Origin: Ophiosphaerella korrae | Taxonomy: Eukaryota; Ascomycota; Dothideomycetes; Pleosporales; Phaeosphaeriaceae | NCBI GenBank assembly: GCA_028456385.1 | Contig: JALNQF010000083.1 | Span: forward strand, 116,162 to 180,161 | DNA: 64,000 nucleotides | Reading direction: 5' to 3' | Part shown: one piece after another, positions 54,930 to 64,000 of the stretch | Position numbering within the stretch: position 1 is the stretch's first letter | How the letters are laid out: each line of letters starts with the position of its first letter | Made by a program: the position numbers and the translations under genes | Notes under the pieces: model-generated | Seen by the model: only the letters and a program-made list of their open reading frames with translations | The model's database searches: none | What the model was told of the DNA's origin: nothing

Positions 54930-56258
54930 TCATGGCCACCAGTTCATTCTCTTGTAGCTCTCTATGACGTCCTCGACGTCCTGCTTTGTGAGTTTTTCGT
55001 GCGCGTATCTGAGGTTGTTAGTTTGCGACGTAATACGTGTAGGTCCAACGTACGTGAATCCTGTTTCCTTTTCGAACAGGGTGCCGTCCATGCTCAGGTC
55101 TACGTCGCGCAGGAGCTCCTTTTCCATGAAGGGGCTTAGCGGCGTCGATTGGCTAATTCCGGCAGCTTGTTGGAGTTCGGCCCAGGGGTCGAGCGTCTCG
55201 TCGTTGACCTCGTCGACGACATGGTCAAGGTTGAGCCGCGCGAAGGCGGATATTAATGTGCCGTGGAAGCCTGTCTCGATACCGAAAACCTCGTGCATGA
55301 GCTTGGCAAGCTGTCCTTGGGCTAGGCACTTGTTAGCGAAGGGAATCTCGACGCCAATTTAAAAACTAGAAACTCACAGGTGTTGCCGTGATCTACGATG
55401 TTGAATATTGGCGTGGATTTTGGCGGGGTTGTCTGCTTGCCATACCACTGCGCCCCGTGCCATAGCGCCCGCACCGTATCGTCAATGTGCACGGTATTCG
55501 TTCGCAAATCGTCCTTCCAGAGCCACCTCAACTCCTTCTGTTTGCTTTGATATACACGTGCCATGCACAATATAGTGGACAGGAACTTGCTGGTATATGG
55601 GCCGTAGACGTGTGCCATCCGCATGATGACGAGGTTCAATCCAGCAATCTTGGCCATGTCTTCTTCAGCCTTGAGTTTCCATTTGGCCAGATTCGACCAG
55701 GGCTTCATTTTGTCCATCTCTTTCCGCGGCGTGCCGTCCGATTTGTAGACCATGCCGGTGCTGAGCTCTACAAAGCATTTGATGTTGCGTTTCGCAGCCT
55801 CGTTGCCCAGTGTCATGGACAGGCCGTAGGATCTGAGTTCGTATACCTTATCTTCCTGCGAGAAGCGGGTCTCACCGCCGCAGTTGAAGACATAGTCGAA
55901 CTGCTTGTCGCCCTCACGGTCGAATACTCGAGGGAGAGATTCTGAAGCCTAGTGTCAGCTGGCCCGCAACCGAAGACATATTGCACACACTTTGTTGCGC
56001 GGCGTCAGCCTGCACGAAACGCTCTCTCGAGCATGCTTCCTTGAACTCTGGGGCGAGCCATGCTAGCTCAGGGAGGTGTTTGTCGACGATGCGGATCTCG
56101 GAGGTGAGGTTGTTGTCGTGCAGGTACTTAGTCAGGTTCCGCCCGGTGTAACCTGGAAATCTGTCAGCCTCTCCTGTCGCAGTGAGGAAGGAGGACGCAC
56201 CCAAGCCGCCTATGATCAGAACTGCAGGCTTCTCTACGGCTGCCGTGTCCGACGTCAT
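54930..56258 (-). CDS. NAD(P)-dependent epimerase/dehydratase-like protein (extended SDR), atypical active site
   Basis: Five exons, 56258-56201, 56152-55991, 55941-55378, 55321-55054 and 55008-54930, 376 aa. Seen: a Rossmann dinucleotide motif GGLGYTG (17-23), partly created by splicing, the catalytic-type Ser/Thr in ELSTGMVY (134-135), HVYGP, and a substrate-domain C-terminus. At the place of the catalytic YxxxK the sequence is SNLAKWKLKAEE, that is Leu158-x3-Lys162, so the usual Tyr is missing. Catalysis may be lost or altered; a binding or structural role is possible. The rest of the fold looks intact and all five exons are in frame, so this is not a broken gene. The last intron has an ACTAAC branch. 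Confidence 0.87.
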
Positions 56259-56505
56259 GTTGACTCACTAACACACAGATACGAGGCAGCAGAAATCGTG
56301 TGCAGCGAGCGTCTGGATATGGACGTGGTGTGAGCGAAGGCTCGTCCTGTAAGTGCAGCGCAAGCAGGCGTGGGGATGTGCGTTATCGATGGTGCGCTCA
56401 GGGCTCGCACTGGGCCCTGCCTCAGCTGAAGAGGTCGGCAGAGTCAGGCAGGATATAGTGCTTTGCCAACGCCTGAGAGCCTCCAAGCACAAATTTCACA
56501 GCCCG

Positions 56506-56507
<2 letters not shown>

Positions 56508-56538
<31 letters not shown>
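56508..56538 (+). repeat. (CT)n microsatellite
   Basis: About 15 uninterrupted CT units, preceded by a T and followed by ACAG. It lies about 250 bp upstream of the SDR start. Confidence 0.9.
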
Positions 56539-56540
<2 letters not shown>

Positions 56541-57080
56541 AGCTAGAGACCAAATTAAATACTGCGCTGAGCACAGCGTGGGCGAGGGAAGGAATAGTGA
56601 TTTGATCCTGGACCGCGGCAGGCAACGATGTCATATAACCCAAGCGATTCATTGACATGCATGGCGAGGGGGAAGCGAGCCCAATAAATATCTAAACTGG
56701 CCAACTGCAGCGTCCCGCCATCGTCACATAGTCTCTATAAATTCAGAGCCGTCGACGCAACAGGCATCCAGGGGCGGCCTCATGTGCCTGGCAAGTATGC
56801 GCACCACCCATGGTCCGCTCCGCAAGTCAACCAAGGTTTGCGTGCTCTGCGTAATTCATCAGCATGCAAATGCGGCCCTCGTTCCGGCCCGTCCCAATCT
56901 GCATCTGCAGGGCGACCATGCACCTGTCTCCAAGAGCAGATATCATCATGTCGTGCCCACGCTGCGTCGTACACACTCGCGGCAGACGGCCTTCTGCGCT
57001 CTTTTGCGTGCAACCATCAGCCCGCGGGAGATGAGCAATGACAGCCGCCGGCAGCCAAATGGATGGCACGCTCCCGCAGT

Positions 57081-57113
57081 CCTGGACCTTGACCTGGACC
57101 TTGACCTGGACCT
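57081..57113 (+). repeat. 12-bp tandem repeat CCTGGACCTTGA
   Basis: Two full copies (57081-57092, 57093-57104) and a partial third. On the minus strand it encodes a Gln-Val-Lys or Arg-Ser pattern, but no gene is supported here. Confidence 0.8.
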
Positions 57114-58007
57114 GTGCGGTCCTGCCTGGTGCCGTGGGCTGGGTTGGGCTCCCTTGCAACCGGTTAGCTCTTCCGAGTCCAACTATGCCACCCACACGTC
57201 TGGGACACAGAACCTCTGCCTTTACGAGTTACACATCTGGTGACATAGACCGCACCGAGCCCTTTGCTGCCCCCGCCCCCGGAGTCCCCGACAAACCTCT
57301 GGGCGTCTTCGTAGCAAACCTTGGGCATGAATCGTCTGCAAGGCCTGGCGTAGATCGCGTCCTATGCCTGTGTCATGTCAGACAAACTGTGGAGAAAAAA
57401 AAAGGGTTATTTGTGTACCGCGTGACACAACCGCAGGCACAGAGATCTGCGCTCCAATGCGTACGCCGTGCGACCTGCCCTCCACTCATTGGACCCTGGT
57501 TGCTGTCCTGATGTCGCAAAGGGATGCGGGCGTCTTACAGGGCGCTGTGTCGCCAGGATGCAGCTTCTACCTTCTGGATATGTGCGTATCCAGCGGGGAT
57601 TCCAAATCTTTGCCTGTTGGGCTACGGCTTGCATTTGTTGAAGGCGGAGGCCAGCAGGGAGTGACCTTTGGTGTAGCGAACAGCCGTTCATGCACGACAC
57701 ATGCAACGTGGCTATCAAGATCGCCGCCCTCGGTCTTATTATCACGCCGTGTCAATAGACTAACGATATAAACTATCATTTCATGACCAAGTACAGCATC
57801 AAGAATATCTTCTCTATCCATATGTAGCAAATAGATACGGCTCCTAGATCAGAGCAATGAACCTGCGTTACCCATCATACCGTTGCCAGGTATGCAGATG
57901 TTGTACCGTGTCGTTTTCGCCGCATGTCTCTCATCGCGCCTCGTTAATCCGTATTCACCCTTGACGCATCCCTACAAACATATCCGAAGACGGAAATTGC
58001 CGGCAAG

Positions 58008-61000
58008 CTAGAAGTCCCAGTCCTCATCCACAGACTTGATCGCCCAATCAAACTTCTCACGGAGAGTTTTGGAGAAGAACTTCTCAATTGGGACGTCGAA
58101 TTTCTTGGAAAACACCACCGTAAGACGAGGGTCGATGTAGTTCTGCATAGCGTTAGCAAGTTGCGCATTTAGGCGTACGTGAGCTGACTTACGATCTTGG
58201 ATGTGCCCAACGCAACCTCCTTGTTGCCCTCCTTGTCTTCCATCTGAATCTTCATGTTCTCGATCCGTTGGTTGAGCTTTTCGATGTTACCTTCGAGCTT
58301 CTCCACAGTCGGCCCCTTGCCCTCCGCCTCGACCTTGTTGGTCTTGCTCTCTTTCTTGTACTTGTTGGCCAGCTCGGTTACCTTTTCAAGGCGCTCATTG
58401 AGCTCCTTTGGTTTCATTTCCTTCTCTCCATCGGCCACGAGTTTCTCGTTGTCCTTTTCAAATTTCTTCGTAATCTTCTGGCGCAGTTCCTCAACTTCAG
58501 CGTCTTGGTGTTGTTTCACCCAATCAGCATCCAGATCCTCAGGACGCTCAAAGAACTCGGCACCCTTCTTCTTCTTGATCTTTGGGTCGACGTCCATCAT
58601 CATCATCTTGGTTCTCCACACTTGATATCGAAGGCCGTTAATCTGTTCCATTAGTTGGTGTCATTGCAGATGAAGCGGGATGTGTACCTTCTCATTCATC
58701 TTGTCAATGGAGGCTCCGTGGCTGGCAGCAACGGTACGCTTATGGTTACACAGAATGGCGACTTCACGGTTGGCATCGTTGTAGGCCTTCACCTTCTCCT
58801 GCACAGTACCAGTAGCCTTCATCGACTTGAGGAGCCGCGCCATGGTATAGGAAGCGTTGTAGGTACGGAATACCTTGGCAGTAAGGCCAGGCATGTAGCT
58901 GGTTAGATGCTTGTTCAATGCGGAGGTCTAAAAGAATTAGCATTGGCATATATACGTATGAAGAGCAACTTACAGTTAGGCGATCAAAGATATCGTCGCC
59001 AACAGTCTTGGGTTCCTTTTTGAAAATCTTCAAGTTCTTGAAGACCTGTGCATCGACCTTGACCTCGTCATAGAACCGGATACTGTCTTTACCCAGGAAG
59101 TCGAAGATGACCGTCTCCGGAGGCCGTAAAGTGATGTGCTGGAACTTTAGAGAACAGCAGCCGACGGTGTCTGCCTCATCTTCACCCTTTTCATTACCAG
59201 CACGAAGGGCGAACTGATCAATGAGATAGATGGCTGTGGCACGCTGACGGTCAACCATTTTCTCAGATTTGAGTTCCCTCCTGTAGTCCTGTCGGATGCG
59301 ATCGATGTGTTTCTTGAGTTCTCGCGCCTTCTCAAACTTCTTGAAGTCACTCTGGCCCTTGATGTCAGAGTTTGCAGCAAGCATGACATACTTGTACGCG
59401 CCATTGATGTTCTCTTGCCACATCGCTAGCCATGTGCCTTCGTGGTCATGCTTGACCTCCTTCCATTTGTGGCCTGCTGGTGCCGTTGGAACTTTGGCGT
59501 TCTCGCCGATATTGATCGTGATTTGCTCAGGCAACACGCGCTTCTTGATGCGTCCTGTCTTTGGATGCTCGCCACGACCACGGAAGAGACCAGGAGGTTC
59601 AACACGGAAGTTGCCAACCTTCTGTTTGCGCCCATCCCACATACAGAACATGTAGTCCGCCTCTGTTTCTTCTTTTTCAGCTTTGAGTATCTTCTTCTCT
59701 GCAGCCGACAATGCCTTCTTCGCGGCACGTTCATTATCGAACCACTCGAAGATGGGTTTGAAATCACACTTTTCGAATTTCTTGATCTTGACCGTCTTGC
59801 CGTCCTTGTCTTTTCCATGACCGGTTTGGTCCAGGATCGTAGTAAAGTCTTCAAAGAAGTTCTTGTTGAAGGTGGGGTTCTCGACGTTGTGGGTTGAGTT
59901 CAACATAGACCCGTAGAAAGTCGCAGCTTCTTCGGCTTCTGGCTGTAGGGTGACCGGCACGCCATCGTAAACGAGCTTGACGTGCTTGGGTAGAGGTGTG
60001 TACTCGGGAGGAAAAACGACGCCGTTGTGCTCCAGGGTGTCCCACTTCTTACTCCCGTCACCTTTGGCCGTGTCTTCCCACCAGCGGTATTCCTCCTCTT
60101 CTTCATCTGCTTGTCGGTCTTCCTCGGTCTCTTCCTTTGCTTTACCCTTGCCCTTCTTTGTAGGCGGGGTTGCAGCAGTCTTGGCCTTTTTGGCGGTAGG
60201 CTTCTTTGCAAGAGGCGCATCAGAATCCGACTCTTCCTTCTTTACGCCGTTGGCCTTTTTTGCAGAAACTTTTTTCGCTGGTGCCTTTTTCGGAGTTGGC
60301 TTTTTCTTGGCCAAAGGAACGTCATCATCGCTGTCACTCTCCACCTTTGGTTTGCGCTTAGGTGCAGCCTTTTCCTTGGCACGAATGGCTTTGGCCTCCT
60401 TTGCAGCGGCCTTTTCGATGTTCTCCTTCTTCTGGACGAGCTTGGCGGTCAAGGGCGTGTCAGAGTCTGACGACTCGCCGATCTGCTCGGCGCTGGCCTT
60501 GGGCAGATTCCGGGCCTTGAGGGGCACATCACTTGGTTCTGAGTCTGAGTCGTCTTTGACAACCTTTGCCTGCTGAGATGTACGGCGTCGCTTGCTCTGT
60601 AGGAGATTAGTGATGAACGACGAATATCAGGTGGCACGCACCAGTGGTTTGTCGTCTTCTTCGGAGCCACTCGCGTCCTTGTATGATTTTTGGGCTGCGC
60701 CATTGGTCATGCTGTTGCGCGCTTTGCGCTTGCCGTTGGTGTTGCCGTTTGTGGCTGGTGCGTCCACGTCCATGGCGTCGATTGGGCCGTTGCGGATGGA
60801 GATGCCGGGCTCCACATGGCCGTTAGAAGGGACGGCTTTATCCATGGCCCTGTCCTCATCCTTGGAAATGCGCTCGCTCGAAATTGCTGCAGAGTCGTGG
60901 TTAGCCATGCTGACGCGTGGGCGTGGGGTCAAGTTTGATGATGAAGGATAAAGTGAGACGATGAGACAGTGAGACGGGAGCCGAAAAAGCGTCCGTGGCG

Positions 61001-61110
61001 TGAGAAAGAGAGCACAAAGCGCGCGCAAGCTGGCTTCTTCGCTGCAGGGCACCAAACTCACCTTGGTTCTTGCCTCTGACGAGCGGCGTGTCGTCATCGG
61101 AGGAAGACAT
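58008..61110 (-). CDS. TOP1: DNA topoisomerase I (type IB)
   Basis: Six exons, 61110-61062, 60886-60642, 60596-58974, 58927-58688, 58642-58193 and 58142-58008, 913 aa. Nuclear enzyme that relaxes supercoils by transient single-strand cuts. Seen: a basic-acidic disordered N-terminus with Lys-rich and SDSD repeats (to about residue 270), the core with [40 protein letters not shown], and ILCNHKR carrying the catalytic-type His. A charged coiled-coil linker (about 760-860) follows, and the last exon starts NYIDPRL, where Tyr871 is the nucleophile. The first 16-residue exon ([16 protein letters not shown]) fits the fungal family start and is followed by a 175-nt intron. An alternative start at 60908 inside that intron would shorten the N-terminus. 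Confidence 0.93.
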
Positions 61111-62010
61111 TCTGGTGAAGGGGTTGTGCGCTGAAGTGGCGGGTAATGGCAGCGCGAACCGCCGTTTCCAACTATGTCCAGCGAGCACCCAGGGGGACTT
61201 AGCGATTGCAACAGGGTAAGCGTGGAAGATGCGCTGGATGGGCGGCAAGGCGCGTGCCCGGAGAAAGAAACAAAACGGCCGCACAGCGAAGGCAGTGCCG
61301 GTGTGCAGCGGGCTGGGGCGGGCGGTGCGCAGGCAGCGAGAGATGGGCGAGAAGGAGGAATGTTGCGTTTCTCAGGACGAAGTCGAGTCCAAACCCAGAG
61401 GCAGCACGGGCCCATCGGCCTTAACTAAATTATCGGGACGCCAGCGCAGGGTAAAGCTGGGAACAAAAGGCGTCCGCCTGCAGCAACTACCAAACCACAA
61501 AGAGATTTTTATTTTCACGTGGCTCGGTCTCACTCGCCCAGCAGGCTTGTTTGCTGAGGCAGTCTGAGTTGTGAGGGTAAAGGTGTCACTTGGACACAAT
61601 CAATGCACCACCCACGACACGCAATTCCTCAATGCCAGCCGAAAAGCACCGAGCGAAATTCGCAGACCAAGTCCTCTTCCCACCAGGATTCATCACCACG
61701 GCCCGGCTCTCAGACAGGCGGGCGCGCATCGCTTGGATGAGTATTATCATGTGCATCGTGGCTGCATCTGCATGGCGCCTCTTTTGACACCATCGGCGCA
61801 TTTTTGTCCTCGCACGTCTAGTGGACTTGGTCGCAAGCTGTTCTTTCCATCCTCGCCCACGCACCGCGGTCACGTGAGGCCCGAAGTCCGTGCGGCTGCA
61901 GAGGAACTTTGATGGGCCGAGTGGCCGGCAAGCTCCTGCTCAGCAAGACAGTAGCAGCACCACCACCACACGGCTGTCGCCATCTCCACTCATCTCAATT
62001 CCCCGCGAAT
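61111..62010. promoter_or_regulatory. Divergent promoter region, TOP1 / ATP3
   Basis: About 900 bp between two divergent housekeeping starts. No TATA box is evident near either start. Frames such as 61229-61567 carry no recognisable domain. A pyrimidine- and GC-rich stretch precedes the ATP3 start. Confidence 0.5.
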
Positions 62011-63134
62011 ATGCTGTCCCGAGCTGCGCGTCCAGCTCTGAGGGCTGGCCTGGCCGTCGCCGCCCGGTATGCCCCTCCTCCGCGCACCATGACAGCTTTT
62101 CGTGCGCTGCACCACGCCCTGCAAAACCCAATTGCACCACCAATTGCATCACCAATGGCATCAGAAACTGACTGAAAACTGCTGTGCTAGGCCTGCCCCC
62201 CTCGTTGCCTCCAATGCCGCCGGCTATGCCACACTCCGCGAAATCGAGGGCCGTCTCAAGTCGATTCGCAACATCGAGAAGATCACCAAGACAATGAAGG
62301 TTGTCGCCTCCACCAAGCTCACCCGCGCCCAGAAGGCCATGTGGCAGTCCCGCACCTACGGCCAGACCTCCAACACCGTCTTCGAGAGCGCCGAGACCAA
62401 GCCCGTGGAGAGTGAAGGCAAGAAATCGTTGATCATTGTCTGCAGCTCCGACAAGGGCCTCTGTGGTGGTATCCATTCCGGTATGTCGAGGAAGGTCAGG
62501 GCCATGCTTCTCGAGGCCCCAGATTCCGATCTTGCCGTCATTGGCGAGAAGTGCAAGGCGCAACTCGGTCGTTCAAACTCCAAGAACATGGTCCTCAACT
62601 TCGCCGGCGCTGGAAAGGACATCCCCACCTTTGCCGACGCCTCGTCGATTGCCGACCAAATCTCGCTTCTGCCCACCGACTACGCCTCCATCAAGATCGT
62701 CTACAACAAGTTCATCAACGCCGGTAGCTACGAGGCCACCATCCAGGAGGCTTTCTCGGAAGAGGCCATTGCCAACTCACGTAAGTGATGAGCAATATTT
62801 ACCATTGTCTGTGTCTAATCTTGCCAGCGCAATTTTCTGCCTTTGAAATTGAGGATGAGGTGCTCCCCAACCTCCGCGAGTACGCTCTCGCCAACTCGCT
62901 CTTCTGGGCCCTTGCCGAGGGTCATGCATGCGAGCAATCTGCGCGTCAAAATGCCATGGATGTAAGTAACGGTTATCAACACTGCAGGCGACCGGCTAAT
63001 TGCTCTAGAATGCATCCAAGAATGCTGGCGACATGATCAACAAGTTCCAGATCTTGTACAACCGTACCCGTCAAGCCGTCATTACTGGCGAACTTGTCGA
63101 GATTATCACTGGTGCGGCTGCTTCCGAGGGTTAA
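62011..63134 (+). CDS. ATP3: ATP synthase subunit gamma, mitochondrial
   Basis: Four exons, 62011-62066, 62191-62780, 62828-62961 and 63009-63134, 301 aa. The gamma subunit is the central rotor shaft of the F1 ATP synthase in mitochondria. Seen: an Arg/Ala-rich targeting peptide ([19 protein letters not shown]), the N-terminal helix block [21 protein letters not shown], the [12 protein letters not shown] motif, and the C-terminal helix ending [21 protein letters not shown]. Exon 1 ends within the presequence. The second intron junction gives [17 protein letters not shown]. The first intron (124 nt) is longer than most here. Confidence 0.95.
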
Positions 63135-63925
63135 GCATAGAAAATGGATTAGAGATCCAAGATCTGACCGTTGCCATTGGCATATGGCTGTGTAGAATAC
63201 CACCTGTTCATAGCTCTTGTCATTATGCTATGTGCCAAGTCAGGTGTCCAGTTATTGCGTGCTCTGAAGTTATCCTGCATACCTGAACCAGCCCAGTGCT
63301 TCAAATCGAAGCTTACAAAAGCATCACATGATGTCGCTCACCAATATGCCTCTGGCACAGTTTCTCATCCTGGCAGCAACCAATGGCGTGACCCGGCCAG
63401 CTGCAGGAAGCAGTGATCCGCAACCTTGCCGTGCCAAAAACCTGTACGTCGTCAGCAGGACAACCGGGCGATAAAACCCAACACATACTCTGCCGGCAAC
63501 ACCAAGACCAAAGCGGCAGTACGGGACGCAGCCTAAGGTGAAGTTCTTCTCTTAGCGTGCCTCTACACAGCGCTCCACACCAGGAACAGGAAAAGCCCGT
63601 GGCCCAAAGCGGCAACGCGCGAACTGCGACTCCAGACCTTTGAAACATACATGCAGCATTGAAACAAACCGACGAGGTCACCCTTGCAGACCTCGGGCAT
63701 GGTGGGCGACCGAACGGTCGACGAACGGGTATATCATGGACAGTATGGCTGGATTTTTTGCTTCGCTTTGTGTTGTGTTATATTCTTTCGAGTATCAAAT
63801 CGCCCGGGAGGGTGTGTTGAATGAATGCTGAGCATCGGCATTGACTACTTTCACTCTACCTGATTCCAGTCTGCATTGACTATATATAACACCGGCATCC
63901 ATTCTACTACTACCTCTTCTTCATT

Positions 63926-63926
<1 letters not shown>
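63135..63926. other. 3' flank of ATP3 and distal intergenic sequence
   Basis: About 790 bp with no supported gene. CTATATATAACACC at 63879-63892 looks like a TATA box, possibly serving a + strand gene beyond the window, with a CTACTACTACCTCTTCTTC stretch after it. Confidence 0.5.

Positions 63927-64000
<74 letters not shown>
63927..64000 (+). repeat. Poly-C homopolymer of at least 74 bases at the window end
   Basis: Uninterrupted C from 63927 to the last base. Its true length is unknown because it meets the window edge. It is not a telomeric repeat (fungal telomeres are CCCTAA-type). An assembly or sequencing artefact is likely. Confidence 0.9.

Larger units (their letters stand above)
56259..58007. 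other. Intergenic region, SDR gene to TOP1
   Basis: About 1.75 kb without a supported gene. It holds a CT microsatellite (56508-56538) and a 12-bp tandem repeat (57081-57113). Open frames here, including 56782-57243 and 57038-57511, have no domain and arise partly from the repeat. Confidence 0.5.

Noticed and set aside
1..64000. CRISPR arrays, prokaryotic operons, intact transposons or a secondary-metabolite cluster
   Set aside because: No regularly spaced repeats, no transposase or reverse transcriptase motifs and no PKS, NRPS or terpene synthase were seen; the gene structure is eukaryotic throughout.

Overview
The window looks like nuclear chromosomal DNA of a filamentous ascomycete. Dothideomycetes, probably Pleosporales, is my best guess from gene content and style, not from a database match. 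Evidence: short 40-125 nt GT-AG introns, many with CTAAC/CTGAC branch points; Mph1, Cft1, Ero1, Top1, Atp3 and a fungal-type LMBD1; a secreted GH62 arabinofuranosidase; one intron-containing tRNA-Ala. Nineteen protein genes and the tRNA are well supported. One small ORF and one ankyrin-repeat pseudogene are tentative.

Left block (1-26 kb), mostly housekeeping: Mph1 helicase; a convergent rhodanese/Cdc25-like protein; ERO1, divergent from the rhodanese gene across a promoter with a perfect inverted repeat; a DUF2235 hydrolase; a DUF202 membrane protein; a glycine-rich disordered protein; an LMBD1-like lysosomal/vacuolar membrane protein head-to-head with CFT1; a secreted LVIVD-repeat protein; and a DapA-superfamily aldolase.

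Middle block (26-45 kb), gene-poor and accessory-like: about 5.5 kb without a convincing gene, a Mx/Vps1-like dynamin GTPase, a lone GH62 gene with paired GGCTAR-type sites upstream, a degraded ankyrin-repeat gene, a membrane protein resembling the DUF6594 family and a possible small acidic protein.

Right block (45-63 kb), housekeeping again: a CDP-alcohol phosphotransferase (phospholipid synthesis), an unknown multi-pass membrane protein, an amino-acid permease, an STK16/Env7-type kinase, tRNA-Ala(UGC), an SDR epimerase-like protein lacking the usual catalytic Tyr, DNA topoisomerase I and ATP synthase gamma. The window ends in an uninterrupted run of 74 C, which looks like an assembly artefact.

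I did not find a biosynthetic cluster, CRISPR array or intact transposon. The genes are mostly independent. The most interesting leads are the 30-bp inverted-repeat element in the ERO1 promoter, the RDEL ending of Ero1, the GH62 promoter site pair, the catalytic-Tyr-less SDR, the dynamin in its gene-poor setting, and the terminal poly-C. Exon boundaries were placed by hand from GT-AG sites and reading-frame phase; every multi-exon model given sums to a whole number of codons.
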